DNA of 64,000 nucleotides from Macrosteles quadrilineatus (lineage: Eukaryota; Arthropoda; Insecta; Hemiptera; Cicadellidae), in contig NW_026542596.1 of assembly GCF_028750875.1 (NCBI RefSeq), forward strand, positions 75,552,988-75,616,987, written 5' to 3'. The translations under genes were made by a program, and so were the position numbers. The notes below the pieces were generated by a model. The model saw only the letters and a list, made by a program, of their open reading frames with translations, searched no databases and was not told the DNA's origin. Below, piece after piece: positions 1 through 11,974 of this stretch (the stretch's first letter is position 1; every line of letters starts with the position of its first letter).

Positions 1-1194
1 GAAGCAATAAAAAAAATTATAAACTCTTTAAGATATTATTATAAATACACTTATATTTGGGTGTATGTATTTATTACAACAACTTGTACACTATGATGCA
101 CTGTATATTTAAGGCGTTGGAGTACCAAGCTAATGGACATCTGTGTATTGGAACCATACTTGTTATATCTGTTGAGTAAACGGTCAATTATACGATTCAA
201 ACAATTGCTATTATATAAGTCATCTAGTATGTATTAATTAAATCATTCACGTACAGTATATCCCCTTACCTCCATAATAATAGTGTTAGATTGATATATA
301 ATGTTTACATGGCTCTAATAGATAATTATGTATATAATTAGATAATAATTTAATAGATAATATCGATAATATAATGATATAAATTTTATATAATATAGAT
401 AATATAATAGATAATAATGTATAGTATAAATAATTATTTATACTATAAATATTACGACAGGTAATTTCTACTGAATAGTGAACCAAACGAGCTATCAATT
501 TATACGTACTCGTTAGTGAACTAGTTGGGTTCTACATTAGAGCCTTGATAACATGACAACTTGATAATATATCCATATTGTTAATATTGTTGAATAAGTT
601 GAATAAGGCAAAATATATAAGTAATAATACAGTTAATATTGTTTATCAATATTAACTTGTAAGGGGATTATTAAATAAGACTTGTTATCAAGGTTGACTC
701 CTTATTGAGGATTGCAATAACATGTGATTTGGGGTAAAATAAATTCAAGGGAACTTGAAAATGACACTTGTCATCAAGGGCGACTTGTTATCGAGGTTCC
801 ACTGTAGTAGTATAATTGAATAGTATTACAGTAACTGGAGAGTGAACAAAGATGGTGGATACAGTTTATTAGCTCACAGGCTTAGGAGAGTCTTTTATAT
901 CGTCATCGTCAGCGATTTGAGATTTGGGAAATATCGACGTTGTGCCTTAACTCAATCTTGGCGAACCTTTGACCTCGAAGCACAATTGATGTGACAACTT
1001 CACTTTTAACTCGTAACGGTTAGACTCTTGGACTTTAGGTACTTTTCTTTTTCCATTTAGTAACTTTCCTAAAACACCACATATGATAGTCTTTCCTAAA
1101 AGTAAAGTTAACAAAATTGTTGGTTACATCCAAATTGTTGATAATATTTACCTAAAGAAATCATAAACGTAAATGAATCACATGTATCTTCTTT
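1..1194. other. AT-rich noncoding stretch
   Basis: No gene, RNA gene or mobile-element protein is visible. The segment is very AT-rich and holds a low-complexity patch at about 313-450 made of variants of GATAATATAAT. The one open frame here (286-498, minus) lies in that patch and has a low-complexity Ile/Leu/Tyr/Ser composition, so it is not called. Confidence 0.6.
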
Positions 1195-1202
1195 TTATTA
1201 GA

Positions 1203-1890
1203 ACTAGAGGTCGTCCGGTGGTCAAAAGCTCAAACAAATATATGTAATGTACATACTTCAATAATTTTCACCCTACGTTGTAAATAATACATGTGATTCG
1301 AATTTCTTCCATTTGTTTTGATATTTTTTTATATTTCGTTGTTATTTCGTTAACAGCACGGAAACTCATCAGGCCGATGTTAATTTACTTTGAATTTGAA
1401 ATTAATAGTTTGTTTATCGGACCACTTATAACAAAACGGCAGTTTAAAATTACTTTTAATAAACATTGTCTTAATAATTTTTTGCTGCCAATTTGTCATT
1501 AGTTGTCCGATTTCAATTTTCTTTTTGTAGATTGTTTGATTTTGTAAAGTCCTTTAAAATGATATCAAACTCGAATATACTTGCCATTTAAAAATGTTGT
1601 GCTACCCCCTACCCCACTACCCATGAGGCCAAAATGTTTTAAATTATCCAACATTATTGTAGCCCTTTATAACCAAGAAGGCTACCACAAACTTATTTCA
1701 AATACTGTATCTCAAACAGGTAGTTGAAAAGTTAAGGGGGGATGCAAGTAAATTTTCAGCCACCCTGAATAGGGATTTTGCACATCTACAGGAAAATATT
1801 TTTTTAACGTATATTTTCCCTGCAATGTTCACGAGCTGAGAAAAAAGGGTCTCAATAATCATGCTTGCCCATTAATATATAAGATTATAC
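1203..1890 (+). repeat. Dispersed repeat, copy 1 (partner at 34751-35119)
   Basis: Long blocks match 34751-35119 in the same order. They include GGTCGT followed by GGTCAAAA, then TATATTTCGTTGTTATTTCGTTA, GGGATTTT.CACATCTACA.GAAAATAT and CACGAGCTGAGAAAAA. This copy is longer because it carries extra sequence in the middle (about 1440-1760). No protein is encoded. The mix of conserved blocks and length differences suggests an old non-autonomous retroelement or a LINE tail, but the family is not recognised. Confidence 0.6.
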
Positions 1891-1959
1891 ATTTGAATCG
1901 CCTTTGGCTCGCTGGGGGCTCCCCAGGCCCCCTAGCTGTTGGTCGTCATTAGTGGCGGG

Positions 1960-2770
1960 GTGAAGGGGCGTGAATGTCGGAAAATGCCTAGAAGCGTTTT
2001 TTTAGAAAGTTTAATTCCTGACCATGAATATTCTTGCAAATCTTTGATAGATCCGTTTTCGAGTTATAGAAGTAAAAAAAAGTGTTAGGTAGTTACGGAA
2101 GGGTGTTAAGTCTCTAAAATGGAGCTTATAAAAATTGTAAGGGCTAATTTTTGGTAACGTTGTACACTATTGTAATAAGTTTATATCAGTAAAGTGATGT
2201 ATGAAGTAAAAAGGTTATAGTAAGTTTTAAAATGTCTTTTTTGAAATTTAAGAAGGGGTGAGAGGCCATCACCAAAAATTTCAAGTCCGTAGCATACCTA
2301 GAAGTGGTCTAGATAGCACTCATAGCATTTCTCAAGTCTCTGTCAAATTTGAAGTAAACGGTTCTAATGTCCTTACCAAAGTTAGAAACTTTCAATGTCA
2401 TTTCCCATAAAAATAACATAATAAGAGGGAGAAATTGTTAAATAGGAAAGGGGGGTTATCATTGGCAAATGTAACTTTTGGGAATGTTCTAGGTTGTTTG
2501 GGGCCAAGACCAACAATCCTACCAAATTTCATATCTCCAGCTAATGTTAAAGTGTGTAAACGTGATTTAGACCGATGTACCTGTATAATTAACATTGGGG
2601 AAGTCGACATTTCAGGGGGGGGGGGGGTCATGAAAAAAATGTCACTTTTGGAAAAGGGTGCAAGACCTATAATAGTGTCAAATTTCAGATCTCCGGCCAA
2701 TCTACAATGTAGAAGTGGGTAAACGTGACTTAGACCGATGCACCTGTGGTGGCTATATGGTAGATATAAG
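1960..2770 (+). repeat. Diverged repeat block with 164-bp subrepeat
   Basis: The block at about 1960-2100 (GTGAAGGGGCG, then TTTAATTCCTGACCATGAA) is a diverged relative of the unit repeated at 3190-5215. Within 2440-2760 a motif GTAAACGTGA.TTAGACCGATG.ACCTGT occurs twice, near 2554 and 2717, giving a period of about 164 bp. Runs of G (about 2616-2627) and A mark low-complexity joints. The overlapping open frames on both strands here are by-products of the repeat. Confidence 0.55.
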
Positions 2771-2861
2771 GAAAGAAATCAATTTAAGGGGGGATTTTTG
2801 AATTTTCGTTTTATATTCATACCATTATGGATAGCCCTAATACAATAGTTTAGTGAGTCGG

Positions 2862-3080
2862 TGGCTCAGTCGGTAGCGTCGCGGACTTCGGGCCTACAAG
2901 GCAGCGATGTCGTGGGTTCGGATCCGGGTCACTGCCGATAACATTTTATCAGTACAGTTCACCCTTGTACTGTACCGGCTCACTCCTTGCCTTGCTGTTA
3001 ACGATCCACGCACGGGCGCTTAGTCTATGTGGACGGGCAAATGCAAGGTTAAAAGAGGGCCGCCAACCTCTTTTTTTTAA
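2862..3080 (+). repeat. tRNA-derived SINE-like element
   Basis: A tRNA-like head carries a good RNA polymerase III A box (TGGCTCAGTCGGTAGCG, about 2872) and a B box (GGGTTCGGATCC, about 2914). It is followed by about 130 bp of unrelated body and a T-run/A-rich tail near 3068-3105. Acceptor and anticodon arms do not pair well, so this is a SINE rather than a functional tRNA gene. It interrupts the surrounding degenerate repeat array. Confidence 0.65.
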
Positions 3081-3189
3081 GAACAAAAAAAGAAAGAAAA
3101 AAATAAACTGTGCGTAGTTTCCATGCCCTTGCGCCCATAGAATAGGCAAAGAATCAGTTATAACCTCGCAAAGTGAAAAAAAATTCAAA

Positions 3190-5215
3190 TTTGACATTAA
3201 ACTTAAAATTTTAGGGGTCAAGGAGTAAAGTTACGGAAACATGTAAGGGTTGGCATGTTAAGTAAACTAAGTAGAATACTAAGCATTACAAATATTTGTA
3301 AAAACTAATTACTTTACTTAGGTAGGAAAAAATAGCGAAAATCTTTGAAGAAATATTACAAGTTTTTGAAAATAGGGCGTTTTTTAGGGGTGAAGGGGCG
3401 AAATTTTCGGAAAACACATGAATGGGGTTTGTAGAAAATTTAGTTCCTGAACATGAAAATTCTTAAAATATTGGCTAGCTCTTATTGTTTTTTGAGTTTT
3501 AGCCATTAAAAAACGTGTTTTGGAAAGAAAAAATAGCGAAAACCCATAACAATTTGAAAAAAATTTATTAATTTTTGAAAGTAGGGCGTTTTTTCTGGGT
3601 GAAGGGGGGAAATTTTCGGAAACCACATTAGAGGGTTTTGTAGAAAATTTATTTCCTGACCATGGAAATTCAATCAAATCTTGGCTAACTCTAATTGTTT
3701 TTGGATTATAGCCGTTAAAAAAACGTGTTTTGTCGTTTTCAGATGTCCGCCATTTTGGATTTTTTTTAGGGGGGGGGGGGGTGTTAAAAATTTGGAAATG
3801 GGCTTTTGCAAATGTCATCATTAACTTAGGATCCCGTACTACAATACTACCAAATTTCACGTTGTCTCTAGCATGTATCTAAAGGAATCAGATGAGCATA
3901 CCAATTCTTTAAATTTCAATGTTAATCTCTGTAAGAATAACATGGGGCTCGTAAAAGGGGTAAAAACCTTTAAAATTTTTACATTAAAATTAAGTTTTGG
4001 GGGTCAAGGAGTACAGTTACGAAAAAACATGTAGTGAGTAAAATTTTAACTAAACTAAGGAAAATACAAAGCAATAATAATATTTGGAAAAAGGAATTAT
4101 TAAGGTATGGAAAAGTAGCGAAAACCGTTAAACATTTGAAAGAAATATACTAAATTTTGAAACTAGGGCGTTATTTGAAGGTAAAGGAGTGCGATTTTCT
4201 AAAAACACATAAGAGTGTCTTGTAGAAAATTTAATTCCTGACCATAAAAATTCTTTCAAATCTTTTCTAGCTCTTACCGTTTTCGAGCTACAGCCGTTTG
4301 AAAAAAACGTGTTTTGTCGTTTTCAGAGGTCCACCAATTTGCATTTTTGGGGGTTGAAATTTGATAATATTTTTTTTTTACGAATTTCACCGTTAATGTA
4401 AGATACCATACTGCAATACTACTAAATTTCAAGTTTCTAGCACTTTTCTAAACGGTTCAGATGAGCACACCAAAGTCGGCCACTTTCAATTTTTATCTCC
4501 ATAAGAATAACATGGGGCTCGTAAAAGTCGTAAAAAACCTTCAAATTTTGACATTAAAGCTAAGTTTTGGGGGTCAAGGAGTAAAGTTACGAAAAAACAT
4601 ATAGTGAGTAAAATTTAAAGTAAACTAAGGAGAATACAAAGCATTAATAATATTTGCAAAAAAGAATTATTTAGGTACGAAAAAATGTTTAAAACCGTTA
4701 AAAGTTTGAAAGAAATTTACTAAATTTTGAAAGTAGGGCGTTTTTTGAAGCTGAAGGAGTGCGATTTTCGGAAAACGCGTTTGAAGGTTTTGTAGAAAAT
4801 GTAATTCCTGCTCATGAAAATTCTTTCAAATATTTTCTAGCTCTTTTCGTTTTCGAGCTATAGCCCTTTGAAAAAAACGTGTTTTGCCATTTTCAGGGGT
4901 CCGCCATTTTGGATTTTCGGGGTGGTTAAAATTTTAAAATGGGACCTTTGCAAAATTCACCGTTAATTTAAGATCCCATAGTACAATACTACGCAAATTT
5001 GAAGTCTCTAGCACGTTTCTAAACCGTTCAGATGGGCACACCAAAGTCGGCCATTTTTAATGTTATTCCCCATAAGAATTACATGGGGGGAAACCCTTAA
5101 TTTCGGGGGGGTTAAAATTATAAAATGCGACTTTTTGGAATTTTACCGAGGGTTTGGGCCTAAGACCTACACGCGTGCCAAATTCCAACTTCCTAGCACT
5201 TCTAGCCCCCGTGAG
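3190..5215 (+). repeat. Degenerate tandem array, unit about 570 bp
   Basis: Successive units share GGGGTCAAGGAGTAAAGTTACG, TAGGGCGTTTTTT, TTTGTAGAAAAT, TTCCTGACCATG and AAAACGTGTTTTG. The TTCCTGACCATG anchor recurs near 3445, 3654, 4235 and 4804. The last two steps are about 570-580 bp, while the 209-bp step reflects a truncated unit. A second anchor, AATAACATGGGGCTCGTAAAAG, recurs near 3938 and 4508. Units differ by many substitutions and indels, so the array is old. No protein is encoded. Confidence 0.65.
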
Positions 5216-6364
5216 TTACACATCGGGCTGTATAGTTAATTAGATAGAAATTAAATTAACATTGATTTTTCAAACGCTTGAGGTTTTAGATGTTATAGTT
5301 CCAAATCACATCAATACCCAATGGGAAGATTAATTGGATAAAATATTTTATAGACATCCCTGCCAATGATGTAGTGCTACTTACTCATTGATTTAATATA
5401 ATAGGCCACAGAATAGTGGAGGGGGTGGGGGTTGAAGTACAAGTATACTCGGCAATGGGAGGGGGCACTGCTGTTGCCCTCAATACAGCAAGTGGCTCTC
5501 TGGCTTCATTGGTATCATGGACCATGCCAATATTTTATATAAATTGGCAAGCTACAGCTTCTTTTAAAAGGAATCAAGCAAAACACTATTCATTCAAATA
5601 TGATACCACATTTTAACTTTGAATCCAAAAGTTATTTAATTAGCCAAAAAAGGACTTTTAATTGAATTATTGCTTATTCCTTTAAACAATTTATAAAAGG
5701 GGGAAGAGAACTTATTAAAGTAGCAGTAGGCCTTTCTAATGAAAAGTTTGAATCCCTAACTTATCTGATAGATTGATTAAAGTTTATTTAGGTTATAGTT
5801 CCTAGTGATTCTTTGTCAATCTTTAATTCACGATTGTGGTGGTTATAAGATAGTTACTCTTATTAGTGTGGATATTCATTAGTAAACTATTCAAAATATA
5901 TTGCATGTTACGGTTAAGTCTTTAGGAGTTAAATCCATCCTAACTCATACTGCCAATTTAAAATTCTACTTACCTCGAGCAAGGTTTGAGTGAAACTGTT
6001 TTAGCTATTTAATTTACATTTTCCTTGTAGATAGATTTTAAAGTGTGGATTAAAATGAAACACCTGAACGTCGACAATGATAAAATGTGTACCTACTGAG
6101 GCTTGTCATGAATTGGCAAACATCATCTAACTCTGTGTAATATTACTGATTTGATTAGTTTTAATTCTTAATTTTAACTAGTGTACCTGTTGCTCGAATT
6201 CGAGCAATGTTAAGTATTATAGGCGTTATTTTAAAACGAATATCAGTCATAATTTCTGATGACTCTAAAATATTTGACTAATTCGATCATGAAAATACTC
6301 AAGATTTACATAACAGATTAATATAATCAATATTTAATGTAATTAGTGTTTTCTACAAATAGCC
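5216..6364. other. Noncoding stretch, nothing recognised
   Basis: AT-rich sequence without a supported gene. An open frame at 5416-5616 (+) covers a G-rich start (GGGGGTGGGGG) but has no recognisable domain or splice context. Confidence 0.5.
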
Positions 6365-6900
6365 TTACTCATAGCCGCAATAGGTTTCAAGAAACGTGTC
6401 CAAAAGTCTAACAGCACGACTCCCTTCCCCATACCACCTTGAGCGATAGGGATCATTGAGATTCACTCTAACATTTCCTCTCCCCTCCATGAACAAGTTT
6501 TCATTCCTTTTCTTTCTTAGTTTTTGTTTGTTTCTTTTTTTTATTTTAACGCCTGTATTTATCCCTGGTTTTTCCTTAGCTACTTTTCTAAATGTTTCAA
6601 TTGTTTCCTTGTAACTCATTATGTTTTATTTTCTCATCTCTATACCTATCATATCCAAGACTTATTCCTGTTCTCTCCTATTTGTCTCCTGAAGTGAACA
6701 ATTTATAAATATGTGACTCGTGGTTTTATTTCTTCACATCTACACACTTTGTCTTCCACCCAGTCTCTTTCTGATGTTAGGTATATATACGAACGTTTAC
6801 CTTTAAAACGTTAACATAAAACACTCCGATCCCAACGCATTTGCCACTCATCTAATATCTACTTTCTTCTGTTTCCGATGTAGTCATACCCGCCTCCTTG
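6365..6900 (-). pseudogene. Possible decayed LINE (non-LTR retrotransposon) 3' remnant
   Basis: On the minus strand an 84-residue frame (6619 to 6365) is very basic in its first half (KIKKRNKQKLRKKRNE) and ends in a short C-terminal tail. Immediately upstream (about 6650-6830 on the minus strand), frame-interrupted sequence reads like ERDWVEDKVCRCEEIKPR. This resembles the Cys-x-Cys segment near the C-terminus of many insect LINE polyproteins. Several stops and frame changes separate the pieces. What is seen is a broken coding-like segment; the LINE assignment is inference from the Cys pattern only. A random AT-rich ORF is the alternative. Confidence 0.28.
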
Positions 6901-8856
6901 TCTTCCAAAATCAACAGCTTATGCAGCGATTATCCAACAGTCCGAAATTGAATGGGAAATCTTCAGGCGGCTGTTGGAGAGCACACTTAAACCCAACACG
7001 GAAATGTGCTTGCTGTATTCGGCTATCAACGACAATAGTATTATTAGTATTTCGTTATCGTCTACCAGTTAAAATTTGTCGGCCTCCTCCTATTGGCCTT
7101 CCTGGTCAACGTCTTATAGTCTTGATTATGTCGAACGTTTTTTTGGTTATGTTTTGATTTTGTGCAACATTTTAGTATAACCAGCTGTTTCAAATATTAG
7201 TTTCAATTTGAAAGTATTCATCTGTTCAAATGTAAACAAACATTTTCTCCATAAGAATAACATGGGAACTATGAAGGCCCTTGGGGCAGAGCCCTGATGG
7301 AATTCCAAAGTTTGTTGTTTGATGGCAAAACTAAATGCTAAGACCTTTCTAACGACACCTTGGACATGGTGATTGGTAGCACCACCACTACTCCAAAACA
7401 ATTATGACAAAAATATGCCTAGCGTATTAAATATATAGATTTAATGTTGAAATTTTTTTTTTGCGTTAGTTTTAGCCACTTATATTATGTTCTGTAAACC
7501 TTTTCACATTGTAAAGCAATAAAATAATGTTTGTACTTATTTAATAAAATATCTTATGCTCGTTATATAAACATAATTTTATGTTTAAAATGATAAAGTT
7601 TTATTGATCTGAGTAATTTCTACGTAATTTTCGTGGGTTTTTATTTAACAATTACAATATATCTTTGATAAATAAAAAAAAAATTGCGGGTACAAACGAT
7701 AATAGAGTTATGACACTCTTTATCACTGTTAATTAATTATCAAAAAGGAAGGGGTTTTTGTTTTTATTCAAATCTATATTAGAGCAGTAATGAAATGAAT
7801 ATAATTTAGCAGTGAGACATTCTGAAACCTAATTACTTTTTTGTAGCGTTCATTAGCTTTGATAAACATCTTCTTTGAATATAGGCTTTGAAATTCAGAA
7901 TATTTCTAAAATATTGAACCGTATTTATTACATGTATTTTAATAACCTTTCCTTTGCTATTGTTAGTAATAATACCACCAGCTTTTAACATAGTAGTGGT
8001 ACAATAGTGTGCTTTAGATAATAAATACTATACTAAAGAGTATAAATCTTTTGTAGGGTAATTGTGATTCTATAACAAAGGGCATAGCAATATTTAGTGC
8101 AGTAACTTAATTATAATAAACCAGTTTGTAATATAACTTATTTAAAACCATATTCGGGGCAAAATGTCTGCAGTAGATGAAGGAATATGATAAAATTTGT
8201 ATAAATAAGGACGAATATTACAAATCTATCTTTATCGTATACCTTTAAAAATTAAATCCAGAGCATTTATATAATAATAGCTTTAACTTGCAAACCCGGC
8301 GATAAATTGATGAATAATCCGTACTCGATCACTTTCAATCTCCTTATGATTGAATTTCAAGTTCTTGACAGTTTTATAAACTTATAAAAAAATAGTTCAT
8401 TCTATAATTTTATAATGCCGTAAAAAATGAACACCTCAGGAATTATAAAAAATCCTACTTGTGTTGTCCTACTATCAAAATTACTCGTGTGCAAATTGTT
8501 TTACCTAACCCGCCATGTTAAACTTCCCTATCCCAAGCGTGATGTATACAACTTCTTTACTTATTGAGTGATGTAAAGTTGAAAAAACTCACTCGGTAAG
8601 GTAATGAAACCCATTTAAATAACATTAAGTGCTTAACTTAAAAAATATACCTCTATGGTGCCAACGACGTTTAACGCTAGAAATCAGCAGTCCGCTTGAA
8701 TGTTATTGTTATGCTTTAAAGTATTTTCCTAACCTAGCTTTTGTTTGTAAAAGAACAATACTGTTAGAAGATGAGTGAAATGGATAATGAAAAATATTGT
8801 ACGTAACCCCATGTATATTGTCGGGTCAGGTAAAATCTTGTACGTGACACGTTACG
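6901..8856. other. Noncoding stretch with one short shared repeat
   Basis: No supported gene. The segment at 7246-7310 (CATAAGAATAACATGGG, then CCTTGGGGCAGAGCCC) resembles 44130-44175 and the array at 3190-5215, so this phrase is part of a wider dispersed repeat. The rest is AT-rich and unassigned. Confidence 0.45.
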
Positions 8857-8946
8857 CAAGAGCGTGTTTACATCACTTAGGTGAATTATGCAACTCGCTT
8901 CCGCTCGTTGCACAACATTCACCTGCGTGATGTAAAAACGCTCTTA
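8857..8946. repeat. Short inverted repeat (hairpin, about 38-bp arms)
   Basis: The left arm, from AAGAGCGTGTTTACATCAC through AGGTGAATTATGCAAC, is followed by a short loop centred on CGCTTCCGCTC. The right arm is GTTGCACAACATTCACCT through GTGATGTAAAAACGCTCTT. The arms pair almost fully with a few mismatches. It could be a tiny foldback element, or an RNA hairpin if transcribed. No flanking duplication is evident. Confidence 0.6.
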
Positions 8947-9828
8947 CTACACTTGTAATGTAAATAGCTATAACCTACTTTACCCATGCATCCATCACTT
9001 TATATTATCAAGGGTTACTTTAAAAGCCGCATACAAATAAATTAAAAATTACATTCAATATACGTTTGGATCATTTATGTGGGTTATTTTTATTCCATAA
9101 GTAAAGGAATTTAGTGCTTAGTTGATCGCTTCCATCATTATGGCCGTAACAATCTTCATCTGTCAGAGTGCGTCAGTGAGCGTTAGAAGAAGAAATTAGA
9201 AGACGAAACATTTTCACGTGGATTACATAGTACTTAACTGGTACATATTAATTTTATATATGCTGTTACCTGATCTTTTGTCCAGTAAGTCTGTGACAAA
9301 ATAACAATGATAAACTTTTTAAAAGTAAAATAATATTTGGCTAGACAACTTTACAAACGAATACTAACATTTATGAATCTGTTGTAACATGTAATAACTT
9401 ATGTTCCAAAAATAACCAAGTTTAATTTTGTCAAGGCAAATATTTTTAATTCATCCTGAATTATCTGTTGCTGCCTTGTACCCTGTTCTTTGAGTTAACG
9501 ACTTATCTCTAAATAACCCCAGGAAACTCAAAATAGGTAAAAAGCCAAAACCTAAAATAATGTGCATATTTAATGCAATTTACATACCAATGAAACTTGG
9601 TCTTTCAGATTAAAAATGTGAACATAATCCCCAAAATATTTATTCTGGTTTATTTTAAGCCACGTTTTGCAAGGTAAAAGTTTACAGTATTTAAATCAAG
9701 ATAAAACGCTTGAAATAATGCTTACATTACTCTGATTATAGTATGCAAATAGTAACTCGCCATTTCTATAAATAATAGTAGTTCCATCAAATTCTAGAAT
9801 GTTAAGCTCTGGCCTGGAGACGTTTAAC

Positions 9829-10089
9829 TCATTCCTTCAGGCTATTAAAACGTCCTAGAGGGCTCCGAATAATCACATAGCTAAGCCGTTGGTGATTTAG
9901 AGGATTTGAGCCTGGTTCATTGGGGACCAAAGCCATACAATCTTCCAATAGATAAACTTCTTCTCCCTCTGGATCTAAATAGTAAATACCTGCCACAGCA
10001 AACCTGCGAAGCAGCCTGAGCAAATTTATCATTGCTCTGATTGGATTTTCAATCAAATATAACTTATATATCTTAAAAATTTCAGACAT
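9829..10089 (-). CDS. Hypothetical 86-residue ORF
   Basis: This minus-strand frame starts with ATG at 10089 and encodes 86 residues. The N-terminal third is aliphatic and basic (about residues 1-30, including RAMINLLRLLRRF). An acidic middle follows (GIYYLDPEGEEVYLLEDC, about 34-51), then a Pro/Asn-rich tail. Base composition is less AT-rich than on either side, which favours past or present coding. No family is recognised. It could be a small gene, an exon, or a fragment of a mobile element. There are no clear splice sites or neighbouring exons on this strand. Confidence 0.3.
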   Translation of the reverse strand: MSEIFKIYKLYLIENPIRAMINLLRLLRRFAVAGIYYLDPEGEEVYLLEDCMALVPNEPGSNPLNHQRLSYVIIRSPLGRFNSLKE

Positions 10090-11140
10090 ATTCCATATTT
10101 AAATAACATTAGGTTTCATTAGTAAGGTGTGCAATATGTGTAATCAAGTGCGTATTTTAGTAAAATTTTGTAGGCCTAGCTTAGTATAAAAGAAACTAAT
10201 TTGCAAGATCTGATAAAAATATATCCGTAAAAAAGTAAACTGCAACTGTTTACTTACTCTCCACAAGAATACGATGGGGCTTTTGAATTTATAGTTTTGT
10301 AACACTTTTATACGTAAAAATGTTCCGTATAACAATGGTTCAATATACAACATTATTTTTAAGGTCTACAAAATATTATTCAGAAAGAAATTGCACAGTT
10401 TTCCGGGTCAAACACGGGAAAAATCTACTTTCCCTCTAAAACCTTGGTATCAAAGTCAAGAACATAGTTCGAGAAATCATGCAAACGATGTAGGTTTACA
10501 CGCACGTTTTAAATCTCATCAAAATTGGATCATTTCATTTTGAGTTTTGAATTGTAATTTATTCAAGTAAGTGTCAATAATTATATTTTCCTATATTTAA
10601 ATATCAGCTTACAAAATATTTTCATGTTTGGTTTTTGCGTTTTTAAGAATATCTACACATTTCATTCCGTAAGCGAATCAGTCCTTACGAAATTTCTCGA
10701 GCTAGGAAAAAGGTAGCATGGCTGTTGAGGATTCATTTGAAAGCTCCAAGGTAGGACGGTGGGAAAATATCAGAAGTGTCAAAATGTTCTGCCCTGCCCC
10801 ACGCAGGCCGTCAAAGATCCAGTCATTAGTGTTTGTATAAACTACTTTAAATGTACCAGCTGATGTAAACATAGCCTATTTGTTTGTTTATTGATTTTAG
10901 TGTTCTGTTTTTAGGTTAGAATGCTAATGTAGTGTTGAATGTATCGTGTTAGGGGAAGACCGCGACTACGGAGGAGAGTGTTAAGGAATGTGCACAGCAT
11001 AGGGAATAGTTAAGGAAAACATTACAACGGGGGTGTAGGGCAGCAATTGTTGATATGGTCCCCTAGTTCAAATGTATTCCTCTTTAAGGTTTAAAGTGTA
11101 TTGAATACAGCAAATGGAAACAATTGTTGTTCTGTTACAG
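10090..11140. other. Noncoding stretch upstream of candidate exon 1
   Basis: No supported gene. A short phrase near 10258-10280 (CTCCACAAGAATACGATGGGGCTTTTG) is another fragment of the repeat that includes AATAACATGGGGCTCGTAAAAG at 3190-5215. A 42-codon frame from ATG 10718 is discussed among the rejected items. If 11141 is a true splice acceptor, the promoter and any 5' UTR exon of that gene lie here or further left; none can be pinpointed. Confidence 0.4.
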
Positions 11141-11562
11141 ACATGAGTCGTGGCAGTGTGGAAGACCCGGGACTGAGACAACACAGAGGGCGGCTCATGC
11201 AGCTTGCCGAGGCCACTGGTGGAGTCAGCAACAAGCGACGTACATACAGCAATCAGCACACACTGTTCAAGTCACTGCAGCAGATGTCTCCGTCACCTCG
11301 CCTGGCTACCAAACTTCTGAGCCTAGAGGAGGTTGTGAGGAAGGACCCCGGGTACACGCCCAACATCGAACACTTGGTGTTCCCCTCTCGCAAGAGCTCC
11401 CCGAGCAACATCCCCGTGCTCAAGGCGAAGAGTGGAGGGGCGCGCGCCCGGCTGGCCGAGGTGTTCGCGCTGAGCAGAAACCAGAGTGCGAGAAAGTCTC
11501 AGGGGAGTACGGAAAAGAATGCGACTCTGACGTCTCGAGGAAGTCAGAGGAAGAGCAATAAG
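11141..11562 (+). CDS. Candidate coding exon 1 of an unidentified gene
   Basis: A GC-richer island lies between a splice-acceptor-like tract (TTGTTCTGTTACAG, ending 11140) and a donor (AAG/GTTAGT, exon end 11562). The first ATG is at 11143 and opens a frame of 140 codons starting MSRGSVEDPG, ending phase 0 at the donor. The frame also stays open upstream, but only through intron-like sequence without ATG. The peptide is basic and Ser/Arg/Lys-rich, with little predicted hydrophobic core. Phrases include SLEEVVRKDPGYTPNIEHLVFP (about residues 53-74) and GGARARLAEVFALSRNQSARKS (about 90-111). That composition suggests a disordered, cytosolic N-terminal region. No family is recognised. The coding call rests on composition, length and both splice signals. 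A single-exon reading would end at 11577. Confidence 0.6.
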
Positions 11563-11664
11563 GTTAGTATTGCATAAACTATAAAAAAAACACAGGTATT
11601 TAGATTTCTCATCCTTATGGAACAGCTGAAGACAATTTCATCGTTAGTTCTGTACGAGTTCTGT

Positions 11665-11855
11665 CGGTGTACTGTAGATGTCGTGTTTTTTTGCAATTTG
11701 TTTCCTATTATTTCAGTCATTTAAAAACTCGTTTAACCAAATAATACGATGTATTCATAAACAACAATTCGGACCCTAAAATATAGCAAAACGAGCTTAA
11801 AATGTAGGCTATAATGGGATGAGAAGTCTACTTGTGTTGGTTAGTCTATGGTGCT
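11665..11855 (+). repeat. Dispersed repeat family X, copy 1
   Basis: It matches 47889-48240 and 63710-64000 in order. Shared blocks are GTCGTGTTTTT, CAATTTGTTTC, TAACCAAATAA.AC.AT with ATAAACAA, and (first two copies only) ATAATGG.A.GAGAAGTCT.CTTG followed by GTTGGTTAGTCTATG. All three copies have the same orientation. No coding potential. It is probably a SINE or MITE of unrecognised family. Confidence 0.6.
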
Positions 11856-11974
11856 ACCAATCTGACACATTTTTTATCCGATTAGCTTGTAAACAACCCT
11901 TATCAGAAGGTAAGCGGTGGGGGTATGTAGCTCTGTACATATCCACACCATAAAAGTTTTAGCAGAAATCTGAC

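Noticed and set aside
2398..2722. Overlapping open frames of 95-100 codons on opposite strands
   Set aside because: They lie in a degenerate repeat with homopolymer runs and lack domains or splice context.
10718..10750. Upstream coding exon starting MAVEDSFESSK before a GTAGGA donor
   Set aside because: It leaves phase 0, but the acceptor at 11141 would then read ACA TGA, a stop. It could only be noncoding or belong elsewhere.
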